From the NCBI RefSeq assembly GCF_040183065.1, contig NC_091132.1, positions 158,818,102 through 158,882,101 on the forward strand: a stretch of 64,000 bases of DNA. Reading direction: 5' to 3'. Shown here piece by piece: positions 28,355-38,686 of this stretch; the first letter of the stretch is position 1; every line of letters starts with the position of its first letter. Under the pieces are notes generated by a model. It was not told the origin of the DNA. It saw only the letters and a program-made list of their open reading frames with translations, and ran no database searches. Made by a program: the position numbers and the translations under genes. Source of the stretch: Periplaneta americana (lineage: Eukaryota > Arthropoda > Insecta > Blattodea > Blattidae).

Positions 28355-28963
28355 TACGAAATGGGGTATGGACAAGAATGGACAGAAAAAATTAGAAACC
28401 AAGTAGATTTAGAAAGAGTGGCTGAAGAAATAATAATACTGAAACTGATTTTTTTTATTGGGTTATTTTACGACGCTGTATCAACATCTAGGTTATTTAG
28501 TGTCTGAATGATATGAAGGTGATAATGCCGGTGAAATGAGTCCGGGGTCCAGCACCTAAAGTTACCCAGCATTTGCTCGTATTGGGTTGAGGGAAAACCC
28601 CGGAAAAAACCTCAACCAGGTAACTTGCCCCGACCGGGAATCGAACCCGGGCCACCTGGTTTCGCAGCCAGACGCGCTGACCGTTACTCCACAGGTGTGG
28701 ACCACTGAAACTGATCAGGAAGAGATAAAGAAATTGGCTGGGCCATTGGATAAGAAGTTACTGCATGCTGAACGATGCATTGCAAGGAATGGTGAATGGA
28801 TGAAAATTTCATGGCTAAGAAGAAGTTAGATGATAGACAACATTTTTAAGATATATGGATCATATGCGGAGATTAAGAGGAAGGCAGAAAATGTGGAAGA
28901 TTAGAGAATGCTGGGTTCGCATTGAAAGACCTGGCCATAGGTAGGAAAATATGACTCAATGAA
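28355..28963 (+). mobile_element. Tentative LINE 3' fragment split by a SINE
   Basis: Left and right of the SINE at 28450-28703, a + frame reads GYGQEWTEKIRNQVDLERV and then QEEIKKLAGPLDKKLLHAE and RCIARNGEWMKISWLRRS. This resembles a degraded 3' part of a retroelement polyprotein I have seen in cockroach sequence, but I cannot place it in a family. The adjoining (GAAT)n tract could be its tail. Confidence 0.35.
28450..28703 (-). mobile_element. SINE family B with 12-bp target duplication
   Basis: This minus-strand copy has a head ending CACAGGTGTGGAC at the right and a T-rich (tail complement) left end. It is flanked by ACTGAAACTGAT at 28438-28449 and 28704-28715. It is close in sequence to the copies at 17359 and 47114, so it is relatively young. 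Confidence 0.93.
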
Positions 28964-29093
28964 GGAATGAATGAATGAATGAATGAATGAATGAATGAAT
29001 GAATGAATGAATGAATGAATGAATGAATGAATGAATGAATGAATGAATGAATGAATGAATGAATGAATGAATGAATGAATGAATGAATGAATG
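28964..29093. repeat. (GAAT)n microsatellite
   Basis: About 32 perfect tandem GAAT units, ending at ATGGGG. It lies about 180 bp inside intron 1 from exon 1 of the zinc-finger gene and is a likely length polymorphism. Confidence 0.97.
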
Positions 29094-29276
29094 GGGACTA
29101 TAACCAATGAGCATGTCTTAACACAGGTTCAAATCATGGCACCTTGTTTGACATACTGTAGTTATGGCGTGGAACTCTGAATTTATTCTACTGAGTAAAC
29201 AGGATGAAATGTTTGTTTTTCTGGCACTCTTAGACAAACAAATAAACAAAATGCATAGTAAGGATTTTCAAATTAC

Positions 29277-29389
29277 CTCTGTTAAAACCGTATTGTCCTC
29301 CATTTTGTATGTGTTATCATTTGGCTTTAAGTCCAATGGGTCAACTTCAGGTTCCATCTTGATCAAATCCATCACAGCTGAAAGAAGTT
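29277..29389 (-). CDS. C2H2 zinc-finger protein, exon 1 (start codon)
   Basis: A TTAATTACAG acceptor at 29390-29391 begins the exon, and 17 nt of 5' UTR precede ATG at 29372-29370. The coding part (29277-29372) is 32 codons: MDLIKMEPEVDPLDLKPNDN, then TYKMEDNTVLTE. It ends at GAG with a GTAATT donor in phase 0. The M-D-x-IKMEPEVDPL start is typical of insect C2H2 regulators and fixes the gene's start. Because the exon has an acceptor, a further non-coding 5' exon and the promoter should lie to the right; I could not identify them. Confidence 0.9.
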
Positions 29390-29687
29390 CTGTAATTAAC
29401 AGTGAGTTGTGGAGAAACACTTACTACAAGTACTTAAGCTGTACTTTATCTTCAATTTCTAAGCACGTCCGAAACTAATAATGACAAAAGAAAAAAAATA
29501 AAGGGAATCTATTTACTACAGTGTACCTTATCTCAGCCACCAGTGTTTTTGTGAAAACTGGAAATTTGGGTAGGAAGAAAGTTTCCTTATCACTCATTTC
29601 TTTATGTATCTCACAGAAAAAGGGAGATATGGGCTGGACAAACGAGGTTATAATGTAAAACTTAGATAATATCTATATCACGAAAGC

Positions 29688-29690
<3 letters not shown>

Positions 29691-29731
<41 letters not shown>

Positions 29732-29821
29732 ACATATATATATATATATATACATACACATATATATATACATACACACATATATATATACATACACATA
29801 TATATATATATATATATATAT
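29691..29821. repeat. (TA)n/(TACACA)n mixed microsatellite
   Basis: Alternating TA runs interspersed with CACA and TACATACACA blocks over about 130 bp. Any reading frame through it is an artefact of the repeat. Confidence 0.95.
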
Positions 29822-30737
29822 CTTAAATTCAAACTCATGTCATGCATTTCAGAAATTCCTAGTTTTACATACATATCCATCAAAAGCTTCATGGGTGGAA
29901 GGAAACTGACAAAACTATCATAGTTTAGTAATAAGCAAATAAGATATCCTCGTTTTCAGAAACTGAAAACAATAATTAAACACTGCGATGTAAATCCGAC
30001 ATTACTGAAAGTAACAGATGTGCATTAAATAAATTATTTACATTTCCCTAAATAAACATATATTTATCTTAGTTCGAGCCTGTCTATGGATTGCTTAGCT
30101 ACATTCTCAGTTAAACTATTATGCTTATAAAAATATATTTTTCGTGTTCTTGTACAGCAAGGATAAATATAAACTCTGTTATACCTTTGTGTCTATAAAG
30201 AGTTAATTTTTCTTAAACGTTTATTAATATTGTAACTTAAAACTGATCTCCTTAATTCTTTCCCAAAATGCTTCATTTGTATTTTCATACACATATGAAG
30301 CTAAACATTCATTGTTAAAGAAACCAAGTCAGTATATATGGAAATGAAAAAGTCGTTCTTTACAGAAGCTGAAAACAACAGTTTTGCATTGCGATATAAA
30401 TCCGAAATAATCAAATACATCTTTCAAATGACAACTAAAATTGACATTCGTCCAGTACAGTATCGTTATTTATACTTTAAAACCACTATGAGTGTACCAT
30501 ATTTGATACCTACTAGTGGCAGAGTCTGATTGTGGAATCAGAGGGTTAGCAACAAGAATAACTTAAGTGTAAAAGATGGAAGGTGTATCTTAAACGTGGT
30601 GTATGTATTTCATGAATAATGTTTTATTTTGATTTACGACATTATTCAGGAAAATATTTGTATGGATCCTCTTAGTTACATTTGTGAATATGACGTTCTT
30701 GAAGCAAACATACTCCGTGGTTATTAGGGTTTCCATA
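29822..30737. other. Unassigned DNA upstream of zinc-finger exon 1
   Basis: This should contain upstream intron or 5' flank of the zinc-finger gene. A weak duplication exists: TCAGAAACTGAAAACAA near 29956 resembles TACAGAAGCTGAAAACAACA near 30361, each followed by a TGCGAT block. No promoter motif could be named. Confidence 0.45.
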
Positions 30738-30744
30738 AGAAATT

Positions 30745-30955
30745 CGGTGAAACGAGCGTTGAGCGGATTCCGCCGATTTTGGAATAGACACCGACGTACT
30801 TGAACTGCCAACATAGAAAACAAAAAATCACACTCAATCGCTTTCACCTTCATCTTGACGGGATAATAAAAGCCTAAACTAACCTAACCTAACCTAACCT
30901 ACGTGCGGCGGTGTCTATTCCAAAATCGGCGGAATCCGCTCAACGCTCGTTTAAC
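30745..30955. repeat. Inverted repeat with about 44-bp near-perfect arms
   Basis: The left arm (from about 30751) contains AACGAGCGTTGAGCGGATTC, then CGCCGATTTTGGAATAGACA. The right arm (to about 30951) is its reverse complement with almost no change. The loop of about 110 bp contains an interstitial telomere-like tract. The arms are much more GC-rich than the surroundings. It could be a small foldback element. Confidence 0.9.
30877..30901. repeat. Interstitial (CCTAA)n / (TTAGG)n telomere-like tract
   Basis: AACCT is repeated four times perfectly (30881-30900) after a partial unit. TTAGG is the ancestral insect telomere repeat. This short tract sits in the loop of the 30745-30955 hairpin. 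Confidence 0.85.
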
Positions 30956-31129
30956 CAGAAATTCTATAGGAGGACATGGAATTTAAAATAAGAGAACTTT
31001 GCTGAAAAAAGGAGGACTTTTTAAAAATTGGTATAAACAAAATTCAAGATAAAAACAATGGTTCACCTTAGTCAGTTTTCTCACTAGTTGTTGGATCAGT
31101 ATTACATTTGTACCCTACTTAACGGTGGA

Positions 31130-31410
31130 GCTCACTTTGTGCACAAGAGCCTGAAGAGACAAGCTTCTATTCTGTAACAAATAACTATGGAACTGTTCAC
31201 AGGACATGCCTTAAAATTATATTTCACCATGATGATACCTCTGACTGTCTTCGTTAGCATGTGATTTCGTTCTTTTGTCCATTGAGCAGATATTAGGGAA
31301 AATACTCTCTCAACACTTCCAATTTGACTTGGAATAAATAAATAGAATTGACAGAAGTATTTATAAGAGTTCTGAGAAAGTTTCAGTGGTCTCAGAACTA
31401 TTAGAAATGA
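31130..31410 (-). pseudogene. hAT transposase C-terminal dimerisation-region relic
   Basis: The minus strand reads YKYFCQFYLFIPS, then GSVERVFSLISAQWTKERNH, then MLTKTVRGIIMVKYNFK, and after a frameshift CEQFHSYLLQNRSL. S-x-E-R-x-F-S followed by W-x-x-x-R-N-x-x is the signature of the hAT C-terminal dimerisation region. The frame is interrupted upstream. Short copies of AGGAGGACATG in opposite orientation near 30970 and 31765 might mark element ends, but this is weak. Confidence 0.7.
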
Positions 31411-33100
31411 ATTTGCACCATTGTTTATCTAAACTTAAATCTTTGTCCAAATTAGCTTTATTGGCATATCTTTGTACATTGCAGAATAAAATTGATAAAT
31501 TAGCTTAGAATCATGTATAGTGACGTTTTTAGAGTGTAAAAATTCAATGCATGTCAGTAGGTCATATGTTTTCTTATGTGATCCAGATCCAACCATTGAA
31601 AGCAATTAAATTCTTTCATAGATTTTCACCATTTGTTTAGATATTCTATGCATAATATCGCACATTATTCAATATTCATATTAATTCTAGTTTAAATTCG
31701 AAATACCGGACAATTCAAACTTTTTTAAAATGCTTGCCGGACAGGATACTATGATTAAAAAAGAGGACATGTCCTCCTTTTGCCAGACGAATGGTAATCC
31801 TAATAGTTATTGCACCATTTCCTGTTATGTCGGTATTAAAAATAACATTAGCTTATTTATGGTCCATCTATGATTTATTAAGAGAAGAGAAAAATGGACG
31901 TAGGGAAATGTCTGCTGCAACAGTAGAATTTTATGATCTACAGGCTGTGATGCAGCTGCATAAAAGTGGATGTGTTGTTATTAATAAATGACCAGAATCT
32001 TTCATTCTGCGTGTATCCCTTAAGGAAAATGGTCAATCTTATTTCCTGATAGCGTATGGCATATAAGAGGACAGCGAACACGAATTTACTTTTTGCTCGT
32101 TGGCATAATTGTGTGAATTAAGGACGATGACTGCATTCTGCTTTAATCCCGATATCTTTTTAAAATACTGGAGTACACAGCAACCTAACGCATTGACACA
32201 TCTATGATCATTTCCCTTATCCCTTACAAAAGATTCGCGTGTATTCAGTTTCACATCATTGACTGTAAAGTTAGAAACATTTAGCTTAGATTTGTGTGAA
32301 CGAAGTTTGTTATGAAGATTTCTATGACTTAAGCACATTGCAAATAACATTGGTGCTCTGCGCATGACTAACATCAGTTTTTTTATAAATATTCATAAGC
32401 TGGGGATTTCAAGGAAACAACAATCATTAAGAAAAAGAGAAGGTGAAGATATCAGCAATAAATTCAAGCCAGCCTCCTATCTCAGGCTAGGGATTACAGA
32501 AATGATGGAAGATCTTCTAGACTTGGATCACAAGTAAATCACAAATAAAATTTTACAAATCGTTTTACGAAAATCTGTAATGATGACGGATTAATAAAAC
32601 TGAACTTAAAAAGGCTGATAATTTGCACAAATAATTACCGGTAGGCTAATTTCATTCCAAGCATTTGTAACATGTTTTCATTTTTGGTCACTTAAACCGC
32701 ACTTCAGTTTAAAATAAAATTTTGTCTTGATAGTTTGAACCATATCCCCAAAATCTAGGTTTTTTTTTTTAAGTTGATAGGAACAGAAAATTGTAACACA
32801 ACTTAAAACCATTGAAAAGAAAATCACTAAGAACGTTTATTCTAACAAGATTGTCACTTTTCTAAAATATGACGTATTTCGATAGCAGTTATTGTAACAA
32901 GAATGTCAAAATCCTGAATGGTGATTGTTTTCTGGTTATAGTTTATTCCATCATACTAACTAATCCTGATATAAGACGTATTCCATATTGTTATATACAG
33001 TTCTTTCCCATAATTATACTCATTACGTATTTTTAAGTGATGGTAACAGGAAGTGAGAAATTGAAAGTTTAAAATGTGTGTGCGTGTATGTACGCATGTA
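31411..33100. other. Unassigned DNA; one unrecognised 111-codon ATG frame at 32039-32374 (-)
   Basis: The only notable frame is on the minus strand from ATG 32374 to 32039. It contains KLNVSNFTVNDVKLNTRESF and HRCVNALGCCVLQYFKK. I recognise no family, and it may be chance or a transposon fragment. The rest is AT-rich without repeats I can name. Confidence 0.35.
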
Positions 33101-33106
33101 TGTTGT

Positions 33107-33140
33107 ACGTACGTACGTACGTACGTACGTATGTATGTAT
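33107..33140. repeat. (TACG)n/(TATG)n microsatellite, left part
   Basis: Tandem ACGT units change to ATGT units next to the family A SINE. The matching GTAT tract continues at 33396-33440 on the other side of the SINE, so the SINE lies inside one microsatellite. Confidence 0.9.
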
Positions 33141-33145
33141 TTATT

Positions 33146-33395
33146 TTTATTTATTTAAGTTGGTTATGTAACGACGCTATATCAACTACTAAGTTATATA
33201 GCGTCGATGAGATTGGTGATAGCGTGATGAGGTCGAGGACTCGCCATAGATTTACCTGGCATTCACCTTACGGTTAGGGAAAACCTCGGAAAAACCCAAC
33301 TAGGTAATCAGCCCAAGAGGGGATCGAACTCGCGCCCGAACGCAACTTCAGATCGGCAGGCAAACGCATTAACCGACTGAGCCATGCCGGTGGCC
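33146..33395 (-). mobile_element. SINE family A inserted in a microsatellite
   Basis: A minus-strand copy with its tRNA-like head at the right (inverse of GGCCACCGGCATGGCTCAG) and its body at the left. Both flanks are GTAT-type repeat, so the target duplication cannot be separated from the microsatellite. Confidence 0.9.
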
Positions 33396-33965
33396 TGTAT
33401 GTATGTATGTATGTATGTATGTATGTATGTATGTATGTATCCCATGCATACCCACTTCACTTTACGTGATTCGGGTTCCGCATATTGCGGATAGATGGTA
33501 GGACTGTGACCCATTTTCTAGTGACCACTTCGGCGAGTCACACCATACATGATGTGTATCTGTGGAGAGTTATGTCGTGTACTAGGGTCAGTGTATGTGT
33601 AAGTATTCGTGTAGTGTAGTGTCTGGAATGAGTGCTGATGATGATGATGAGGAAGGGGAAACCAAGTGCCGGCACGTAGCCATCTCCTGTCGAATAGCAC
33701 CAAGGGGGCCATAAGGCTTAACGTCTCCGTCTGACGGACGAATCACTATCAACAGTAACATATGCCTTCTTTTCATATGCACTGCGGAGAGATTTGGGAT
33801 TTAACCCAGGCATATTGGTGTACAATCTAGTGATTAGAAGTTGCGCAACGCTATCTCTCCTAGTCCCGAGATAGAAACTTTACATGAAAATTTCTGACTC
33901 CGCCAGGAATCGAGCCCGGGCCGTCTAGTCTGGAGGCAGACATTCTACCACAGAGGTAACTCGGT
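33396..33965 (-). mobile_element. tRNA-derived SINE, family D, with (ATAC)n tail
   Basis: Read on the minus strand from 33965, the head has an A-box-like TGGTAGAATG and a B box, GGCTCGATTCC. The body of about 450 bp includes CCGTCAGACGGAGACGTTAA, a block shared by many arthropod SINEs. The 3' end at the left is (ATAC)n at 33396-33440. It is longer than families A-C and may be a composite. Confidence 0.7.
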
Positions 33966-34342
33966 TGCTTCTGAAAAAATGATAGTTTTCGAGATATGTG
34001 CAAATGAGCGAGACACACCAAAGCACGGACACTAGTCAGACTTGAGATGCAGTAAGAGAATAGAAATTTCAAGAGATTCCGTCGTCAATAAAGTAAATTG
34101 TTTTAAGAAAGAAAATGATTGTTTCAGATATTTCCCGGGATTCTTTTATTATAGGATATCGCTTAATTTTCGTCAAGTTTGACAAACGATGACGTCAGAA
34201 CACTGACGTCACAACATGGCCGACGTAAACCAACACGAGTAAATAAAACTCACGGAGATATCACCTCAACTAACCCACTAACATTCTCACATACGTCGAC
34301 CTCATGTCACTGAAATATCACCTCAACTAACCCACTAACCTT

Positions 34343-34672
34343 GTTCAATACTTTTCCTGAAGACATTAAGAATCATAGCCAAAACCCTGCATTATTTAAG
34401 ACGAAACTAAAAAATTACTTAATATCTCACACTTTCTATTCTGTAGATGAATTCTTGACATTTCACAGTACTGTGTAAATATTATAATAATATTAAATGG
34501 TAAACATATTACATTGTATAAAATATTGTTATTAAGGTATTAATTCTGTATATATTTCATATTTGCATCTTATATGTATTGCATTTTATTGTTAAACGTA
34601 AGAATTGGACATTTCTTTATTCTATGCTGTAAAGCAAATGTAAGAATATTATGCTACCTACCTACCTACCTA
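34343..34672 (+). mobile_element. Short LINE 3' fragment inserted in the 57-bp repeat
   Basis: The + frame begins LFNTFPEDIKNHSQNPALFK, then TKLKNYLISHTFYSVDEFL, the usual last residues of a Jockey/CR1-like ORF2. An AT-rich 3' UTR and a (CTAC)n tail follow. The 57-bp minisatellite continues on both sides. The fragment is extremely 5'-truncated. Confidence 0.8.
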
Positions 34673-34676
34673 CCTA

Positions 34677-34927
34677 CCACATACGTCGACCTCATGTCAC
34701 TGAAGTATCACCTCAACTAACCCACTAACCTTCTCACATACGTCGACCTCATGTCATTGAAATATCACCTCAACTAACCCACTAACCTTCTCACATACGT
34801 TGACCTCATGTCACTGAGATATCACCTCAACTAACCCACTAACCTTCTCGCACACGTCGACCTCATGTCACTGAAATAACCTCAACTAACCCACTAACCT
34901 TCTCACATACGTCGACCACATGACATC
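34677..34927. repeat. 57-bp minisatellite, copy-1 array
   Basis: About four units of CACATACGTCGACCTCATGT, then CACTGAGATATCACCTCAAC, then TAACCCACTAACCTTCT. One or two further units lie at 34257-34342, left of the LINE fragment. The same unit recurs at 40868-41160. Confidence 0.93.
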
Positions 34928-34992
34928 ACCCCATTCTCCAATCTAGCCAACATATATTCTCATAAAACACTATCGACATCCTATAGTCATAT

Positions 34993-36079
34993 AGACCCGA
35001 CATGTTCCCTAATATATAGAATATACATGTTAATTTTTTATCTGTCTTTCACGGATCCCTGCAGTCCATTCCAGGACCTCGAACATAGTGGGGTCCATGT
35101 TTAAGAACCCTTTTACTAGGAGTTTAGCGACTGAGTGGCCGCTACTAAAATCGTCGCCTGCCCAGTACTTGCTCACCTCGCCCAAAGCACGCCCGATTCC
35201 TGCTCGTCTATGCTCTATGCAGTATCAAAATCAATAAGCATCACAATTTAATTAGAGATAACCTCAATGTGCAGTTCACAATGTGAAATACACGGTTCCA
35301 CGAGTTCAACAGATTCTACGACGATCGAGTAAGCCGTGACTAAGAAAACTGTCGACTGCTGTATCGACTTAAAAAAATTAATAACAGCAAAATTAAATTA
35401 AAATATAAATGACAATAGAATTATAAAATCCAGATTTTTTCATCAATACACCTAAGAATTGTTAAATAGAACTTCCTTCGTTCTAATATTTTCGTCATTA
35501 GGAAATGACTAATTTTTTATTTCGAATTTTGAACTTTACTGTATAATTAACACTCCTGACATAAAATGTTCAACCCCTAACGGTACTACAACCCGTTATT
35601 CTTTTTTTTCTTATACCATGCAGGCGCGTTGCCGAAGGGGGCTTAGAGGACTTCAGCCCCTCCCCCCCCCCGCCAGTGGACTACAGCATAGATTACATAA
35701 AATGCCAATTCAACACTTTAAAATAAAAATACTTTGTATTTACTTTCATAGTTTACAGTATGTCAGTAAATGGCCAATACATTACCCAAAAACATTTACC
35801 TACAATACTATCCAACTTCTTTAAATTCATTAAATAGGTACTGTTAGAAGATGTGTAATTGGTCTGTGACCCAAGCCCACACCCATTAATATTTTATTCA
35901 GAACCATTGAAAATGTTAAAAAATGGCCTTTTATATTTGCCAGATCAGTATTGCTTATTTGAAGTTGTTGAGTTCTTGAAAATATATGGATCAAAAGATA
36001 GCAGAGCAGTTAATGTTTTAATTGATAAGGGTAAGACAGCAATAATCGAGGCAAACAGAGAAAGATAGATTCCAATAAT
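34993..36079. other. Unassigned DNA
   Basis: Contains a C-rich run near 35660 and a + frame at 35859-36068 (LFEVVEFLKIYGSKDSRAV and following) that might be a transposon fragment but is not recognised. No other structure is evident. Confidence 0.4.
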
Positions 36080-36925
36080 GAAAATAACACTGTTCTCTTC
36101 CCAGCATTTATTCACCACTAAGAAGCCATCAAGACAACGAGCCATTCAATGTTATTAGCTCAGTCGAGCCACTTCTATCAGGTACTCAGAGCTTTTTTCG
36201 AGGTCTTCTAGTGTTTATAATAGATGCAGGAAATAAAAATGTACAGAATTAATTTGAGACAGCAAGCTTCAATTGTACTATGAAAAGCCCTACTACAAAA
36301 TGAATTAATTTTATCTATAGGGATGTTACTCGCAAGATCATAATCAAAGACATTAATGATGCGAAATATTTTTCACTTTTATGTGATGAAACCAGAGATG
36401 TCAGAAGAACAGAGCAGATGATATTGAATGAGATATGTGAATATGACGACCTTTGTTATGAGACAAGAATACAATGTCAGTGACCTCGACAAAATGTAGA
36501 AATGAAATAATTTTGAGGAATTTATTGAAGATCTTGAGTCTAAACTACAATTATGTTCGTGAACAAAGATATGATGAAAGTTTGAATATGTCAGGGAAGT
36601 TTGATGGCTTGCAGACTATCATCTTAAAAGATCAACCACTATCCCCCTGCACACATTCTTTTAATTCTTCATTCAACCTGTGCATTTCTAAACCTGCAAT
36701 GTGCCATATATAAACAAGATGGGTTCAGTTTCTATATTTTCATCTGCATCGCCCAAGAGAGTGATTGTACTTAACACAATTTATTTCTAAAGCTGATACA
36801 CTCTCTCCATCGAAAGAGACAACTAAACTTATTGTATGCTACAAATTGGGTTGACAGTCACGAATCTTTCATTCATTACTAAGGTCAGCGCTTGGTCACC
36901 GAGTGAAGAAAACAGGTTAGCTGTA
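36080..36925 (+). pseudogene. hAT (DUF4371-like) relic, copy A
   Basis: The + strand reads IIIKDINDAKYFSLLCDETR, then DVRRTEQM, and further on NLLKILSLNYNYVREQRYDE, then SLNMSGKFDGLQT, and THSFNSSFNLCIS. DET and the S-x-N-M-S-G-K motif followed by an H-x-x-N-L-like stretch are the central RNase H region of DUF4371-type hAT transposases. Many stops break it. A second copy of the same relic lies inverted at 41390-42230 with shared non-coding sequence, so both derive from one repeated element. Confidence 0.75.
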
Positions 36926-37352
36926 ATATACGGCAGTGTTTCCCAATTCGTGGTCTGCAGACCCCTGGGAGTCCGTGGTACAAATTTTAGGAGGTCCATG
37001 GCGTTATTTATATCCTATAATAGCCTATATAACACACAAAATTTTGCAAAGAATTGCAGCAAAATTTTTCCTCTGGATAATCAATGCACTTCTGTATGCA
37101 AAAGTGATGATGTACGACTATTTCTGAATGATACTAAATGTCCATGTGATCAGTTGAATAACTTCTCTTGGTTGTCTATTGCAGCCTAGATATTTTTGTA
37201 TACATGAACACACTCAGTATGAGTCTTCAAGGTTAGTGGTATGAATATTTTTGATGTTGGAGACATGATTGAGGCAGAAATTATAATAATATGGCTATGG
37301 GCAAGCCGAGTGGTATCTCAGCACTTTCTCATTTCTGAAGTCCACTGATGAA

Positions 37353-37735
37353 TTGCCACAAGTTCAACATGTCATTTTTGAGCATCTGAATGGTTTTTCA
37401 ACTAGCTTCAGAGATTACTTCCCTCCTTCAGATTCTGAAAATTCATGGTTAAGAAATCCTTTCGTGTATGGTGTGGTACAATTAAGAGCTCTGTCTGAGG
37501 AAGAGCAAGATGAACTTGTTGATGTTACTTATAATGGCTCATTAAAAATATTTTTCAAAGAATGTACACTTGATCAGTTATGGGTGAAGATATTTTCTGA
37601 GTATAAGAAAATAATTGAAAAGCATTGAAACACCTAGCTCGATTTTGTAGCACATATCTTTGTCAACAAACATTTTCAATACTCTGTTTCCTGAAAAACA
37701 AACACAGAAATTGCCTCGAAGTAGAACCTGATTAA
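37353..37735 (+). pseudogene. hAT transposase C-terminal part (ZBED5/SCAND3-like)
   Basis: The + frame reads FEHLNGFSTSFRDYFPPSD, then SWLRNPF, then LSEEEQDELVDVTYNGSLKI and FFKECTLDQLWVKIFSEYKK. After a frameshift at about 37625 it continues ALKHLARFCSTYLCQQTFSI and NKHRNCLEVEPD. This order matches the end of SCAND3/ZBED5-type hAT transposases, including the TYLCEQGFS-like dimerisation motif. The catalytic middle is missing, so it is inactive. Confidence 0.8.
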
Positions 37736-37825
37736 GGCTAAAAGCAGGGAATATTAACCAAACGTGAAAGAATTGTCCGAAACAGAAAGAGGTGTGATTT
37801 TTCCCATGATATCTAGTTTCAGGTA

Positions 37826-38518
37826 TACAGATTGTTAAAAAAAAAGTGTCCAATATTTAGGAGGTGCTAGTATGCATCAAAACAAGAAAATATTGTCTAA
37901 TAAACATGGGTCCTACAACACATACTTTCTGAGATCTGAACACTTGTTCTTAGGAGGTGCTCAATGTGACGTCCATTCATGGCAATGCATTTCTCTGCCC
38001 TTCGATGTAAGGAATCACGGACTCTTTGAAATTTGTTTTAATACGTTAATAAGAAAGGATCCCTAGTTAATCTCTGTTGTAACATGTATGGCCCTATTAA
38101 TTTATCACCAAGAACACTTGCCCATAAGTTGATTGAGAATCGGTCTGATGCCTTGTTTCTTCAACTGTATGAGAATTTTCATCGCCTACATATGCTGATT
38201 ACGAAAATTCACAACATCATCTCCGCTGAACCCCGCTCATATCCGCAACCAGACTTTTGTTTTCAATATTTCTTGCAACTTATCATTATTACATGCCAGG
38301 GGTGTCAACTACGGTATGATTATCTGATAGCCTGCTGTATTGTTAGGGCAGAGGAATGCATTGCCATGAATGGACGTCACACTGAGCATCTCCTATGAAC
38401 AAGTGTTCATATCTCAGAAAGTATGTGTTGTAGGACCCATGTTTATTAGACATTATTTTATTGTTTTTATGCATACTATCACCTACTAAAATATTGGATA
38501 CTTTTTAAACACCTTGTA
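37826..38518. mobile_element. Tc1/mariner-type foldback element (about 160-bp inverted arms)
   Basis: Ends read TACAGATTGTTAAAAAAAAA and, inverted, TACAAGGTGTTTAAAAAGTA. TA dinucleotides flank both (37824-37825 and 38519-38520). Long imperfect inverted arms (about 37826-38010 and 38335-38518) each contain the end of a transposase-like frame: ECIAMNGRHTEHLL in the right arm and an inverted equivalent in the left. The NGGHxEHLL-type ending is known from insect mariner-like proteins. The element therefore looks like two copies of a transposon 3' end joined head to head, inserted into the hAT element. Confidence 0.75.
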
Positions 38519-38686
38519 TACTGTATGTTCAATTTAGTTGTTGTTAAAATTAATACCTACCAATATCTCTCAACTACTACTTCTACGCAGATGACAAAAT
38601 TTAAAGATGTGGGGGTCCGTAGCTTGCCTTAAAAAAAAAAGGGGGAGTCCACAACTCTGATGTGATTGGGAATCACTGTTATAGGG

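Larger units (their letters stand above)
34138..34992 (+). mobile_element. Minisatellite-bearing interspersed repeat, copy 1
   Basis: This copy and 40039-41235 share a left end (GGGATTCTTTTATTATAGGA, then TTCGTCAAGTTTGACAAACG), a TGACGTCACAACATGGCC segment, an internal 57-bp tandem repeat and a right end (CCCCATTCTCCAATCTAGCC, ending ATAGTCATAT). Copy 1 is interrupted by a LINE fragment (34343-34672). No transposase or clear terminal inverted repeat is seen, so I treat it as an unclassified mobile element. Confidence 0.75.
36934..38678 (+). mobile_element. hAT element (ZBED5/SCAND3-like) with degenerate 8-bp target duplication
   Basis: The left end is CAGTGTTTCCCAATTCGTGG and the right end is the inverse of CAGTGATTCCCAATCACATC, typical hAT-Charlie-style termini. 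The flanking octamers ATATACGG (36926-36933) and TTATAGGG (38679-38686) agree at six of eight positions. The interior carries the C-terminal part of a transposase (37353-37735) and a later foldback insertion (37826-38518). Confidence 0.8.

Noticed and set aside
28901-29107. Frame with repeated Ile-His-Ser-Phe
   Set aside because: It is the (GAAT)n microsatellite read on the minus strand.
33518-33782. Overlapping minus-strand frames
   Set aside because: They lie wholly inside the family D SINE body and reflect a CATCATCATCATC-type tract.
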